DNA from: Oscillospiraceae bacterium
GTDB taxonomy: Bacteria; Bacillota; Clostridia; Oscillospirales; Ruminococcaceae
Direction of reading: 5' to 3'
NCBI GenBank assembly: GCA_021201235.1
Contig: JAJQFI010000016.1
Coordinates: forward strand, 186,001-250,000
Length of the DNA: 64,000 nucleotides
In this document: positions 42,245 through 51,588 of the stretch, piece after piece
Position numbering within the stretch: position 1 is the stretch's first letter
How the letters are laid out: each line of letters begins with the position of its first letter
Made by a program: the position numbers and the translations under genes
The notes under the pieces: model-generated
What the model was told of the DNA's origin: nothing
Databases searched by the model: none
What the model saw: only the letters and a program-made list of their open reading frames with translations

Positions 42245-43018
42245 TCAAAGAGAAGTGTAGCCGCCGTCGACGGGAAGAACTGCACCGTTGACATAGGTGG
42301 AAGCGGGAGAAGCGAAGAAGATTGCGGCAGTGTCAAGCTCGCCATCAACGCCGTAACGCGCTTCGGGAATCATGGTGTGAGCGTAGTTCTGGAAGAATTC
42401 GCTCTGGAGGGTCTCCTTGGTAAGAGGAGTCTCGAAGTAGCCGGGGCAGATGGTGTTGACGGTGATGCCCTTGTCGCCCCACTCGCAAGCGAGAGCTCTT
42501 GTAAGGTTTACAACGCCGCCCTTAGCCGCATGATAGGGAGCCGCAGGAGCAATCTTGTTTCCTACGAGACCGTACATGGAAGCGATGTTGATGATTCTGC
42601 CATAGCCTGCGGGAATCATTGCGTTCTTGGCAACTTCACGAGCCATCTTGAAGGTTCCGACGAGGTCGATATTGATTTCGTTCAGGAGAACTTCGTCTGT
42701 GATGTCCTCAGCGGGAGCAACTCCGCCGGTGCCTGCATTGTTGATAAGGATGTCGATGCGTCCGAACTTGTCCATTGCAGCCTTTACAGCAGCCTGAACC
42801 TGCTCGGTAGAAGTGATGTCGCAAGCGACAGCCAAAGTCTCTACACCGTATTCCTTGGTGAGATCAGCGGCTACTTCGTCGATGAGCTTCTGTCTGCGAG
42901 CCAGAACGACGATATTGCATCCCTGATTGGCAAGAGCCTTAGCCATCTGGACACCGAGTCCTGTTGAGCAACCGGTAACTATAGCGACGTTGCCGGTGAG
43001 GTCAAAATAATTTTTCAT
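42245..43018 (-). CDS. Short-chain dehydrogenase (gluconate 5-dehydrogenase/KduD-like)
   Basis: A 257-residue SDR. Cofactor motif TGCSTGLG at about 15-22, NNAGTGG near 91-97, catalytic Ser in IASMYG and Y-x-x-x-K as YHAAK near 160-164, then PGYFETPLT. Closest by eye to gluconate 5-dehydrogenase and 2-deoxy-gluconate 3-dehydrogenase. Either would fit sugar-acid metabolism, but substrate choice is not determinable here. Start behind AAAGGAG. Confidence 0.88.
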   Translation of the reverse strand: MKNYFDLTGNVAIVTGCSTGLGVQMAKALANQGCNIVVLARRQKLIDEVAADLTKEYGVETLAVACDITSTEQVQAAVKAAMDKFGRIDILINNAGTGGVAPAEDITDEVLLNEINIDLVGTFKMAREVAKNAMIPAGYGRIINIASMYGLVGNKIAPAAPYHAAKGGVVNLTRALACEWGDKGITVNTICPGYFETPLTKETLQSEFFQNYAHTMIPEARYGVDGELDTAAIFFASPASTYVNGAVLPVDGGYTSL

Positions 43019-43052
43019 TTCCCATGTCTCCTTTGAGATATATTTTCTTTTG

Positions 43053-43069
43053 ACAAACTTTTAGTTTGT
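43053..43069. promoter_or_regulatory. Dyad upstream of the SDR gene
   Basis: ACAAACT-TTT-AGTTTGT, a 7-bp inverted repeat 35 bases before the SDR start, between a likely promoter (TATACT near 43085) and the ribosome site. Confidence 0.4.
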
Positions 43070-43141
43070 TCGTGCTAACAGTATAGCATACTTTGCGACT
43101 GTTTTTAAGAGCGAAAAGTAAAATTTATGTCAAAGATTTCC

Positions 43142-45478
43142 CTAAATTTCGAAGACATACGACCCATAGCTATGTGGGAGTTTATCTGAAAGATTGTCCT
43201 CCGAAAAGGGTTTGAAATCGGCATAGCTTTTACTCGGGTCGAGCGAAATTTCAAGAGTGTTATCGCCCGCCTCGAGATACATCTTCACATGCAAAATCCG
43301 GTTGAACTCATCGAAATAGGCGGTGCTGTTTTCGCTCAGAGTGACTGAAGTGTAACGGTTCACCCAATTTACGCCTTCGCCGTTGAGGCGGATATCCGCG
43401 GGAGCCTTCGGCATGTGGATATGGGCGATGAACTCGCGAAGCGGGAACTTGTCGTTATCCGGGCTAAGGCTGATTCTAAGGCTGTCAACTGCCTCCTCGC
43501 ATGTGATTTCGGTGACGGTGTATTCACCGGAAAGGTAATTTTCGGTTATGCCATCATCGGCATAGATTTTTGCCGTCGACCTGCCGGAGGGATAAACCTC
43601 GGCTTCAAGCCTGCCGAAATCGAGCTCCCTTGTATTCATGATGTCGTCAGTCATCGGGATAACTGCACCTGCTTTCACGAAAACAGGAATGCGGTTCTGC
43701 GGAGCATAAACCTCGTATTCCCTGCCGCCTTCGTAGACATAGCCGTAATCGAAATCGTACCACTTGCCTTCGGGAAGGTAAACGGTGCGCTTGTTCTTCT
43801 GCGGCTCGATAACCGGAGCTATCAGCATGTTCTCGCCAAAGAGATACTCGTCGGTGATTGTATAGGCTTTCTCGTCGTCCGGATAGTGCCAGAAGAGCGG
43901 GCGCATAATCGGCGTGCCGGTCAGGTAGTTCTCATAGTAGAGAGAATATACATACGGAATCAGGCGATAACGGAGCTTGATATAGTGGCTCATGCCGTCA
44001 AAGGTGAGCTTGTTGTATCTGAACGGCACTGCTTCGCCACCGGCGTGGTGAGAGCGGAAAATCGGCGTGAAGCAACCGAACTGCATCCATCTTTCATAGA
44101 GCTCGGCGTGCTCGGTCTTATCGTTATGGTAGAGATTATACGGGCAGTCGTCGTTATTCGTCGGCGAGATGAAGCCGCCTGTGTCGCATGTCCACATTGA
44201 TATGCCGCTCATCTGGGTATTGAGAGCTTCAGGAACATGCGCCCGAAGAGTGCCGTATTCCGAATAAATGTCGCCCGTCCAGAGGGTCGTGGGCTCGCGC
44301 TGGATGCCCGCCGTGCCGGTTCTTGTCAGGACGAAACTGCGCTTGTTCGGCGAATGAGACTTGGCGATATTATGGTAGGTCTTGGTGACGGAGTTACTGA
44401 ATATATTGTGAATTTCCGAACGACTGCCGGCGTGATAGGCGGTGTTTTCTGCATCGCCTTCCGGCTCGGTGAGGTCGAGCCACCAACCCTCGATGCCATC
44501 GTCCATGATGCGCTTAATCTGAGGAGAAAGCCACGCCTCAATATCTGGATTGGTGAAATCCATAAGCTGACCGCTGTAGTGCCCGCAAATAACGGGATTT
44601 CCTTCTATATCGTAAGCTAAAATTCCGGCTTCTTTTGCGCTTTCGAAAGTGTCGCTGTCGCTCTTGAGCATCGGTCCGGAGTTCGAAGCCATGAAATGGA
44701 TTCCGTCATTCTCGAGGTAACCCTTTATCTTCTCGGGGCTCTTGCCTTCCCATCTGTCCGCCCACTTGTAGTTATTGAAATACTGCGCCCAATCGAAGTC
44801 GAAGACGATTGAATCGAGAGGAATTCCGAGACGCTTATATGTGGCGATAACGTCGTCAACCTCCTCCCAGTTCCAGAAGGAGCACTTGCTCTGCATGTAA
44901 CCGAGGACCCACAGCGGCGGGAGCTTGGGACGACCGGTGATTTCAGAAAACTTGCAGACTACCTCGGGAATATTCTCGCCGAGAATCAGATAAATCTTGC
45001 AGGCTCCGTCGGGAGCTGTGATAATCAGCTTATCAGTGACGGTGCACCCGATGTCGACTGTGAGATTTGATGTGTTGTCAAGATAGATTCCATAGCCGCG
45101 ACTGCTGACGATGAACGGAATCGGATAGTCGGCGGTAACAGAGTTATTGCTTATCCTCTGACCCGTGACCATGTCTCGGATTGTTCCTCTGCGGTCGAGT
45201 GCACCAAACTCTTTGTCATTGTCCTCGCCCAAGCCATGGATGTGCTCGTTTTCGTAGAGCCTGAGGCGAAGTTCAAAGCCATTATCATGCTTTGAGTATT
45301 CGAACATTTCGGATATGAGCCTGCCGATTCCGGAAAAATCCCCTTCTATTTCGGGGAGAGGAAGTATTGCGCCCGAGTCGGGGTGAGTTCTGCCGTCGGG
45401 GATTTCAATCGAAAAGAGATTTTTTTGGTGGACGCGAAGCTGTGCGGGATAATCGGAAATGCTGATAGAATAGGGCAT
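43142..45478 (-). CDS. GH31 alpha-glucosidase/alpha-xylosidase-type enzyme
   Basis: A 778-residue protein without a signal peptide, hence cytosolic. N-terminal beta-sandwich with the GLGE-like HIHGLGEDND near 84-93. The catalytic barrel has PPLWVLGYMQSKCSF, the nucleophile segment WWLDLTEPEGD near residue 333, and FRSHHAGGEAVPFRY. C-terminal beta domains follow. It hydrolyses alpha-linked glucosides or xylosides; which one is not visible. Monocistronic. Confidence 0.93.
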   Translation of the reverse strand: MPYSISISDYPAQLRVHQKNLFSIEIPDGRTHPDSGAILPLPEIEGDFSGIGRLISEMFEYSKHDNGFELRLRLYENEHIHGLGEDNDKEFGALDRRGTIRDMVTGQRISNNSVTADYPIPFIVSSRGYGIYLDNTSNLTVDIGCTVTDKLIITAPDGACKIYLILGENIPEVVCKFSEITGRPKLPPLWVLGYMQSKCSFWNWEEVDDVIATYKRLGIPLDSIVFDFDWAQYFNNYKWADRWEGKSPEKIKGYLENDGIHFMASNSGPMLKSDSDTFESAKEAGILAYDIEGNPVICGHYSGQLMDFTNPDIEAWLSPQIKRIMDDGIEGWWLDLTEPEGDAENTAYHAGSRSEIHNIFSNSVTKTYHNIAKSHSPNKRSFVLTRTGTAGIQREPTTLWTGDIYSEYGTLRAHVPEALNTQMSGISMWTCDTGGFISPTNNDDCPYNLYHNDKTEHAELYERWMQFGCFTPIFRSHHAGGEAVPFRYNKLTFDGMSHYIKLRYRLIPYVYSLYYENYLTGTPIMRPLFWHYPDDEKAYTITDEYLFGENMLIAPVIEPQKNKRTVYLPEGKWYDFDYGYVYEGGREYEVYAPQNRIPVFVKAGAVIPMTDDIMNTRELDFGRLEAEVYPSGRSTAKIYADDGITENYLSGEYTVTEITCEEAVDSLRISLSPDNDKFPLREFIAHIHMPKAPADIRLNGEGVNWVNRYTSVTLSENSTAYFDEFNRILHVKMYLEAGDNTLEISLDPSKSYADFKPFSEDNLSDKLPHSYGSYVFEI

Positions 45479-45520
45479 GTTGATTCCTCCGGTTTATGAT
45501 TTTATGTCTGTTATAAGAAC

Positions 45521-45542
45521 GGGCGGATATGTGTCCGCCCGG
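45521..45542 (-). terminator. Probable terminator of tdk
   Basis: CGGGCGG-n8-CCGCCCG followed on the minus strand by TTCTTAT; the T-run is weak. Confidence 0.55.
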
Positions 45543-45549
45543 TAAGTAT

Positions 45550-46113
45550 TTATGGTTTAAGTTTTTTCTCTCTGTGATGCTTGCGGCAGAGAGCGATATA
45601 ATTATCATTTGCGCCGAGAACTACCTGGTCGCCTTCTGTGACCATGCCGTGCTCGTTAAACCTGGCGTTGCAGGTTGCGGCTTTTCCGCACCAGCAAACG
45701 GTCTTTATCTCCTCGATGACATCAGCCCACGCAAGAAGCCACATGCTCCCCGGGAAGAGATTTCTCTGGAAGTCGGTCCGGAGTCCATAGCAGATTACCG
45801 GAACTTCCAGATCATCAACGATATGGACGAATAGCTCGACCTGCTCTTTTGTGCAGAACTGGGCTTCGTCGACGATGACGCAATCGTAAGACTTGATTTC
45901 ATCCTCGGGCATAGCCGCAAGATTTTCGACGAAATCGCACTTCTGATTGAGACCGATTCGGGATGCCATCACGCCCTCGCCGTCGCGATTGTCAAGCTTC
46001 GGCTTGACGAGGAGAGCGCGCTTGCCCCTTTCATAATAGTTATACGCTACCATAAGGGCGTTGGCGGTTTTCGAACTGCCCATCGCACCGTAGCGGAAAT
46101 AAAGCTTTGCCAT
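45550..46113 (-). CDS. tdk: Thymidine kinase
   Basis: A 187-residue class II thymidine kinase for deoxythymidine salvage. P-loop GAMGSSKT at about 9-16, DEAQF (about 83-87) as the Walker B/catalytic region, CWCGKAATCNARF as half of the structural zinc site and CRKHH near the end. Start behind AGGGGAG, 13 bases after the HlyD-type gene, with which it seems to share a transcript. Confidence 0.95.
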   Translation of the reverse strand: MAKLYFRYGAMGSSKTANALMVAYNYYERGKRALLVKPKLDNRDGEGVMASRIGLNQKCDFVENLAAMPEDEIKSYDCVIVDEAQFCTKEQVELFVHIVDDLEVPVICYGLRTDFQRNLFPGSMWLLAWADVIEEIKTVCWCGKAATCNARFNEHGMVTEGDQVVLGANDNYIALCRKHHREKKLKP

Positions 46114-46126
46114 ACTTCTCCCCTGT

Positions 46127-47131
46127 TTACAGAATTATAGTCTCAGTGCCGTCGAGTCCGGAAAGAATCTCGGTTTTGTCGCCGGAAATAATGCCGATGG
46201 TGACCTCCATCTGGACTTTGGTTCCCGATATCAGGACGTTCACGGCATAGCCGTCCGAGGTTTCAAAGACCGCATCGGTCGGGACGATTACTGCGTCATC
46301 TCTTCTTAGGGTCGTGAAGGTGACCTGAATTGTTCCGAAGTCCTCGAAATCGACGTCCTCGTCGGGCTGTATAACATAGCTTGTGATGGTGTTTGATTCG
46401 CCACTGAAACGGTCGTATGAAGTTGTCGTTATGGTGTCGATAACTTTGCCGGTGGTTACCACGAGGGTTCCCTGCGCTATATCTACTTTCGTACCAAAGC
46501 TGACGTTTGAAAGCTCGCTTCTTGAATCGGTTACGGTGAGATATACTTTTGAAGAATCCACAATAGTGCAGACTGTAGAGTTTGCTGAGACGGTTGCGCC
46601 GACCCAGTAGTTGCCGACGGAAGTTATCTTGCCGTCGCAGGGAGCGGTTATCATGAGATAGTCGAGGCGCTTGACGAGGTTGTCGTAATTAGCCTGCTCG
46701 ATAGCGAGGTCAATCGCCGCAAGTGCGGCTTCGTCCTCATCGCCGGCGGCTACGAGAGCATCATAGGTGGATTGCGCAGAATCAAGAACAACCTTCTGCA
46801 CTTCAATCTCGTCGTCAAGCTCGTCTGAGCTCAGGCGGACAAGAACGTCGCCCTCGCTGACCGTCTGGTCTTCATGGACGTTGAACTCGGTGATGGTTCC
46901 GCCGACAAGCGAGAAGGAAAGATTGGTATAGTAGGGCGTATCGACGGTGCCGTCGAGGGTAACGGTCTCCAGAATCGTTCCGACATAGGCATCGGCGGTG
47001 TTATAGTTGACAGAGCCGGTGTTGATGGGGATATAGATTTCATCATCGACGGTTGCTTCGTCTCCGCAGGCGCAGAGAAGAGAGCACACGAGTACGGCGG
47101 ATGTCAGAACGGCAAAAATTCTTTTTTTCAT
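46127..47131 (-). CDS. HlyD/RND-adaptor-like lipoprotein
   Basis: About 334 residues with ATG at 47131 behind GGAAGGA (the frame is open to 47173). Lipobox ends at Cys22 (LCAC). A biotinyl-lipoyl-like half (HEDQTVSEGDVLVRLSSDEL), a coiled hairpin (QKVVLDSAQSTYDALVAAG and on), the second half MITAPCDGKITSVGNYWVG and a C-terminal beta barrel follow. In Gram-positives such adaptors serve MacB-like ABC exporters, but no transporter gene adjoins. The neighbour is thymidine kinase. Confidence 0.87.
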   Translation of the reverse strand: MKKRIFAVLTSAVLVCSLLCACGDEATVDDEIYIPINTGSVNYNTADAYVGTILETVTLDGTVDTPYYTNLSFSLVGGTITEFNVHEDQTVSEGDVLVRLSSDELDDEIEVQKVVLDSAQSTYDALVAAGDEDEAALAAIDLAIEQANYDNLVKRLDYLMITAPCDGKITSVGNYWVGATVSANSTVCTIVDSSKVYLTVTDSRSELSNVSFGTKVDIAQGTLVVTTGKVIDTITTTSYDRFSGESNTITSYVIQPDEDVDFEDFGTIQVTFTTLRRDDAVIVPTDAVFETSDGYAVNVLISGTKVQMEVTIGIISGDKTEILSGLDGTETIIL

Positions 47132-47188
47132 AGCTAAGATTCCTTCCGAAAAAACGCAAAGGGCTGACAGCACAATTTCACTTATACT

Positions 47189-47217
47189 ATGATAGCAGAT
47201 TTTTCGGGAAATTACAA
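47189..47217 (-). promoter_or_regulatory. Promoter of the HlyD-tdk unit
   Basis: On the minus strand, TTGTAA (47217-47212), 17 bases, TATCAT (47194-47189). Confidence 0.65.
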
Positions 47218-47251
47218 TAGCAAAGTTTCGGGTATGAGAAATTTTCGGACA

Positions 47252-47282
47252 AAATAAAGTCCCCTCGGATTCCGAAGGGACT
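47252..47282 (-). terminator. Terminator of the PadR-HAAS-DUF4097 operon
   Basis: AGTCCCTTCGG and CCGAGGGGACT pair, followed by TTATTTTG on the minus strand. Confidence 0.8.
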
Positions 47283-47298
47283 ACATAAACTTTTCCAA

Positions 47299-48360
47299 TC
47301 AGTTTGTGATGGTGATGTTGCCGGAGGTGGTTTCGACATCTATCTTTAAATTGCCGGTGCCGACGGTGGTTCTGCCTTCGCCCTTGAGAGAGCTACCGCT
47401 TGCAGTGACAGTGCCGGAGGTGGTTTCATACTCAAGAGTGTAACCGGTGCCGGACGGAAGGGCTATTGTTGCACTGCCGGAAGTGATTTCGATATCAAGC
47501 TCCTGAGAGATAGTGCATGAGCTGATAGAGATTGCACCGGAGGTGGCGTCTGCGCTCATTTCGGTGGCGGTGATGCCCTTTATGGTGGAATTACCGGAGG
47601 TGGTCTCGACACTTAAATCTCTGATAGTAAGAGTTCCCTGTGCGTCGGAGATTACTATGTCCGCCGAGGTTGCTTCGATAGAGAGCTCATCAAGGCTCAT
47701 GCTTGTCGGAATATAGACTGTCAGGTCTTTCGAAATCCCCGCAGAGGAGAAGTTCTTGCCTGAATTGAAGTTAATCTTGAGCTCGCCGTATTTATTGACG
47801 GTGTAGTAGAGAACATTGGAAGAGCTGATTGTTGATGAGCTGGTCTCGCTTACCTGAATAGTGGTACCGCTATACGGGATGACAGTTACGCTTCCCGAAT
47901 ACCAGTCGATTTCGATGTCGGTGATGCCGGAGGTGTCCATCATGAAGTCGCCGGTTGCGGATGAATAGTTGCTGTTTGAAGATGAAGTTGCATTTGATGT
48001 AGTGGGTGCTGTGGTTGTGGTTGCGGCTGTGGTGGTCTGGGCTGTTGTAGTGGTTGCCGCCGCTGATGTTGTGGCTTCGGTGGTAGTTTCAGGCTCTGCA
48101 GTGGTTGCCGCTGTAGTGGTGGTGACCTCGGGAGTTTCCGCATTTGCCGCTGTGGTTACTGCGGGTTCATCGGTGTCGCCGTTTGCGCTTTCTTCATCGT
48201 AAGAATCCGCTACATCGACTTCATCTGTGATGTTCGCCGTGGTGTCCTGAGCCTTGAGGCTCGCGTTTATCTGGATGAGTACTACGAGTATTCCCAAAAG
48301 AAGTACTGCGGCTACAGCTCCGGCGATTATTTTGATGATAGAGTTGGTTTTGTTAGTCAT
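47299..48360 (-). CDS. DUF4097-family beta-repeat protein, membrane anchored
   Basis: A 353-residue protein. A membrane helix at about 8-30, a Thr/Ala/Pro/Glu-rich linker (about 65-130), then a right-handed beta-type domain in which segments like VETTSGNSTIKG, ADATSGAISISS, EITSGSATIALP and VETTSGNITITN recur about every 20-25 residues. This is the DUF4097 (adhesin-like) fold that commonly ends PadR/HAAS operons. Role unknown; an envelope-located partner of the HAAS protein is likely. Confidence 0.9.
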   Translation of the reverse strand: MTNKTNSIIKIIAGAVAAVLLLGILVVLIQINASLKAQDTTANITDEVDVADSYDEESANGDTDEPAVTTAANAETPEVTTTTAATTAEPETTTEATTSAAATTTTAQTTTAATTTTAPTTSNATSSSNSNYSSATGDFMMDTSGITDIEIDWYSGSVTVIPYSGTTIQVSETSSSTISSSNVLYYTVNKYGELKINFNSGKNFSSAGISKDLTVYIPTSMSLDELSIEATSADIVISDAQGTLTIRDLSVETTSGNSTIKGITATEMSADATSGAISISSCTISQELDIEITSGSATIALPSGTGYTLEYETTSGTVTASGSSLKGEGRTTVGTGNLKIDVETTSGNITITN

Positions 48361-48373
48361 GTTAGTGCTCCTT

Positions 48374-49345
48374 TCATTTCTTTGAGTTATAGAGTTCGAA
48401 TATTGCGTCCAGAACGTAGGTTAATGCCGCACCTATCAGGAATATTACCCATGTGACAGTCCATGCGCCGGTGATTATACTTATCACGATGTATATCGCA
48501 AGGATGAGGCACCACATTATTATTTTCACGAGCTTTTCAGCCGAAGTTGCGGGATTGTTTGCTTTTTCCGATTCGGCTTTTTCCTTCTGATAGGTTTCGA
48601 TTTCAATCGGCTTCCCGACGTAAGCCCGGCAGATGAATGCCCCGACTGCCGCCACCAGCATCACAAGCATCATGATGACTCCGAGGCTCAAAAGCCAGTC
48701 GATTCTGAGCTCGTCTTGCAAATCACTGCAGATTGCCACGGGAACGAGGCAGGATATCACAAGACCGACGCCGACCGCCAGGAATTTAGCCCTTTGCCTG
48801 GTACTCTCCTCTTTCTCGGGATTACCGTAGAACTCGGCAAGCTTTTTGAAGCAGGTGCTGTAGATTATGAGACCGGTTGCGATTGCGGCTAAAACGAGAA
48901 AGACTGATACTCCGAAGGATTCAATCTCTATCCTGCCGATTTCGAGCTCTTCGAATTCCGCCGGGAAGATTATGCCTATGAAGTAGAGGACGATGCCCGC
49001 TATGACATAAGTCCAACGAAGCTTTGAGTACTTTTCCGAAACCTCATCCGGGATTGACTTTTTCTCGGAATAGCTCGATACTATCGGGTCGGGCTTCGAA
49101 ACCGCTGATTCAACTTTTATCAATTCTCCGCTGTCTTCCGAATATTCTTCTATAAGCTCGTCGACATCACCGATGCCGGATATTGCGGAGCGGTAAGCAG
49201 AATCTTCATCCATGCCGCCGGCAAGCAAATCTTCGTATTTTTCGAGCGTGTTGCCGAGGATTTCTTCCTTCAGGTCCCGGGTCTGCGGAGTGTTTGGAGC
49301 TTTCCAAAAGAGCTCTTCTATATACGCTTCAATTTTATCTCTCAT
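48374..49345 (-). CDS. HAAS (DUF1700-type) signalling-domain membrane protein
   Basis: A 323-residue protein. N-terminal HAAS-like domain (about 1-75, with LKEEILGNTLEKYEDLLAGG and SAISGIGDVDELI). A linker and about seven hydrophobic helices follow (about 112-310). Family members pair with PadR regulators and are thought to convey envelope stress. Overlaps padR by 4 bases. Confidence 0.85.
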   Translation of the reverse strand: MRDKIEAYIEELFWKAPNTPQTRDLKEEILGNTLEKYEDLLAGGMDEDSAYRSAISGIGDVDELIEEYSEDSGELIKVESAVSKPDPIVSSYSEKKSIPDEVSEKYSKLRWTYVIAGIVLYFIGIIFPAEFEELEIGRIEIESFGVSVFLVLAAIATGLIIYSTCFKKLAEFYGNPEKEESTRQRAKFLAVGVGLVISCLVPVAICSDLQDELRIDWLLSLGVIMMLVMLVAAVGAFICRAYVGKPIEIETYQKEKAESEKANNPATSAEKLVKIIMWCLILAIYIVISIITGAWTVTWVIFLIGAALTYVLDAIFELYNSKK

Positions 49346-49707
49346 AGCTGTGCCTCCTCGTCTTTTTCGAAACCCTCTCCGCTGACGGACAAGATTTTAT
49401 CCATGATGTTTTTGGCTTCGACCCACTCGTCGGTCATCCGATAATACGCTTCCCTGCCGAGCGGGGTTATGTGGTAGTATTTCCTTCTGGCTCCTGTTTC
49501 GCTGTCGCCCCAGTATGAAGTGATATAGCCGCTGTCGAGGAGCTTTTTGAAAGCGGTGTAGAGCGTGGCTTCGTTCAGCTCGTACATCCCGGACGATTTT
49601 CTTAATATGCTCTTGTTGATTTCGTAACCGTAGCTGTCGCCCTGCATTAGGTTCGCAAGGATTACGGCATTAACTCGCCCTCTTATAAGTTCAGATGCTA
49701 CCGACAA
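49342..49707 (-). CDS. PadR-family regulator
   Basis: A 121-residue winged-helix protein (MQGDSYGYEINKSILRKSSG, about 21-40, and LNEATLYTAFKKLLDSGYI). TTG start at the right distance behind GGAGGCGG. First gene of the operon, with a strong promoter and a palindrome over the -35, so likely autorepressed. Confidence 0.93.
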   Translation of the reverse strand: MSVASELIRGRVNAVILANLMQGDSYGYEINKSILRKSSGMYELNEATLYTAFKKLLDSGYITSYWGDSETGARRKYYHITPLGREAYYRMTDEWVEAKNIMDKILSVSGEGFEKDEEAQL

Positions 49708-49738
49708 TTTATCCGCCTCCTTTACTCTTTCTGCTTAC

Positions 49739-49771
49739 ATTATATCACATGTTACCTTGTCTGTCAAGGTA
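49739..49771 (-). promoter_or_regulatory. padR promoter and candidate PadR operator
   Basis: On the minus strand, TTGACA (49767-49762), 17 bases, TATAAT (49744-49739). TACCTTGTCTGTCAAGGTA (49753-49771) is a perfect 7-5-7 dyad over the -35. Confidence 0.75.
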
Positions 49772-49885
49772 TTTTAGAAAAATTTTTATGTAAGATTTTT
49801 AGATACCTCAGCGAAGCTCAAAACAGGCATTATTTTTTTAATGCGTTTCCGAGAAAACTCAAACAAGTCCTGCAAAAAATGCTCA

Positions 49886-49936
49886 TTGACATTTGGCTTG
49901 CTATCGGCTATTATAAGCTTAAAATTACGCTTATAA
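49886..49936 (+). promoter_or_regulatory. GH9 promoter with a dyad at the start site
   Basis: TTGACA (49886-49891), 17 bases, TATTAT (49909-49914), overlapped by TTATAAGC-n10-GCTTATAA (49911-49936), a likely operator. Confidence 0.65.
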
Positions 49937-49948
49937 GTAGGTAACGCT

Positions 49949-51541
49949 ATGAATACTATTCACATAAATCAGGCGGGATATCTCCCGGAAAGTGAGAAAA
50001 TCGCCGTTCTCCCCTTTCAGGCGGAGACTTTCAAAGTGATTGACGCCGACGGCAACGTCGCTTTCGAAGGCAAATGCACAAGGTTCGGGTTTGATGAGAA
50101 CTCGGGAGATACGGTCTGCAAGGCTGATTTTTCGGGGCTTAAAGCCGACGGCGAATACAGGGTTGTTGCGGGAGATGCGGCTTCCCCGCCGTTCAGAATC
50201 GGCGAACATGCACTTGACAAGACGCTTCGTGATTTAGTTCGTGCATACTATTATTTCAGGTGCGGATGCGAACTGAAGCCGGAAAATGCGAAAAAGTTCA
50301 CACATGGGGCTTGCCACACTTCTCCGGCATCAGAATGGTTTGACCATACCGTTAAGAAAGACGTTTCGGGCGGGTGGCACGATGCCGGGGATTACGCGCC
50401 GGGAGCGTGTGCGGCGGCACAGCTTCTGTATGCCTATATTCTTTATCCAAACGCGCTTAAAAGTCTCGACCTGAATATTCCCGAAAGCGGAAACGGGATG
50501 CCGGATTTCTTGTTGGAAGTGAAGTATGAGCTCGACTGGCTGATGAAGATGCAGAAGTCGGACGGTGCGGTTTACCACAAGGTCTCGACCGCTCAGCATG
50601 CACGGTTTGTGATGCCGGAAAAGGACACGGGAACGCTCTATCTCCTGCCGATATCGTCGATGGCAACTGCCGATCTGGCGGCGGTCTGTGTGCTTGGATA
50701 TCGGGTTTATAAAGAATTTGACGCTAGATATGCTGAAAAATTGCTTGATGCGGCGAAGCTTTCGCTTGAGTGGCTCGACGAGAATCCACAGTTTATAGGT
50801 TTCCGGAACCCCGAGGGTTGCGGAACGGGCGACTACGGCGAGGGCGGCGACAAGGACAACCGCTTCTGGGCTTATTCAGAGATGTTTGCGGCGACGGGAG
50901 ACGAAAAGTATCTTGAAAAAGCGAAAGAGCTTCTTGTTTACGACTTCCCAAGAACCGAGTTCGGTGTCGGGTCTATCGGAGGGCTCGGGGCTCTTGCATA
51001 TCTCACAAGCGGAAGAGCTTCCGAAAACGACAAGCTCGCCAAGGCGTTCAAATCCATGTTTATAAGTCAGGCACAACGGCTCAGGTGGCTCGCCGACCGT
51101 AGCGGCTATATGGCGGCGATGGACGAGCGGGACTACGGCTGGGGCAGCAATATGGGGCTCATGAAGCACGGGATGATTTTTGCCGTGTGCGATACGCTAT
51201 GCGGCGCCCATGAGTTCGGCGTCTATGCCAAGAGGCAGTTTGACGTCCTGATGGGTGTGAATGCCGTCGGGATGAGCTATGTTTCCGGTAACGGCGAAAG
51301 GGCTATCGGGCATCCGCATCTACGTCCTGCGGCGGCGGACGGAATCGACGAGTGCATCCCCGGATTTGTGAGCGGTGGAGCGAACCGCTGACCGGTTGAA
51401 GGGATTGCCGAAAAGTACATTCCGAAGGGCACACCGCCGATGAAGAGCTTTGCGGACGTCCAGGATCTCTACTCCGTAAACGAAGTCACGATATATTGGA
51501 ACTCGCCCGCAGTGTTCGTGGCGGCGTATCTCTTGAACTGA
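49949..51541 (+). pseudogene. GH9 glycosidase interrupted by an in-frame TGA
   Basis: Intact length would be about 530 codons. It has no signal peptide, so it is a cytosolic GH9, likely acting on cello- or other beta-glucan oligosaccharides. An N-terminal Ig-like cellulase domain (about 3-90) is followed by the (alpha/alpha)6 barrel with the catalytic Asp pair GGWHDAGDY at about 141-149 and GHPHLR near 451. A TGA at 51389-51391 follows FVSGGANR. In the same frame 49 further codons include KGTPPMKSFAD and VNEVTIYWNSPAVF, where the Glu is the general acid, then a TGA at 51539. The truncated product would lack that Glu and be inactive. Confidence 0.87.
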
Positions 51542-51545
51542 CAAT

Positions 51546-51588
51546 AAAAATCCCACAGGCTGAAATCCTCGGCTTGTGGGACTTTTTT
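51546..51588. terminator. Bidirectional terminator between GH9 and the rRNA methylase
   Basis: TCCCACAGGCTGA and CGGCTTGTGGGA form a long stem, flanked by AAAAA and TTTTTTA, between convergent genes. Confidence 0.85.

Noticed and set aside
47980-48140. GTGGTTGC-like repetitive stretch
   Set aside because: Codes for the Thr/Ala-rich linker of the DUF4097 protein; low complexity, not a mobile repeat.
12444-51391. UGA recoded as an amino acid (in trkA and GH9)
   Set aside because: TGA ends many intact genes here (for example the first XRE gene and GH9 itself), a third gene is broken by TAG, and no selenocysteine-type stem-loop or Cys context is seen.
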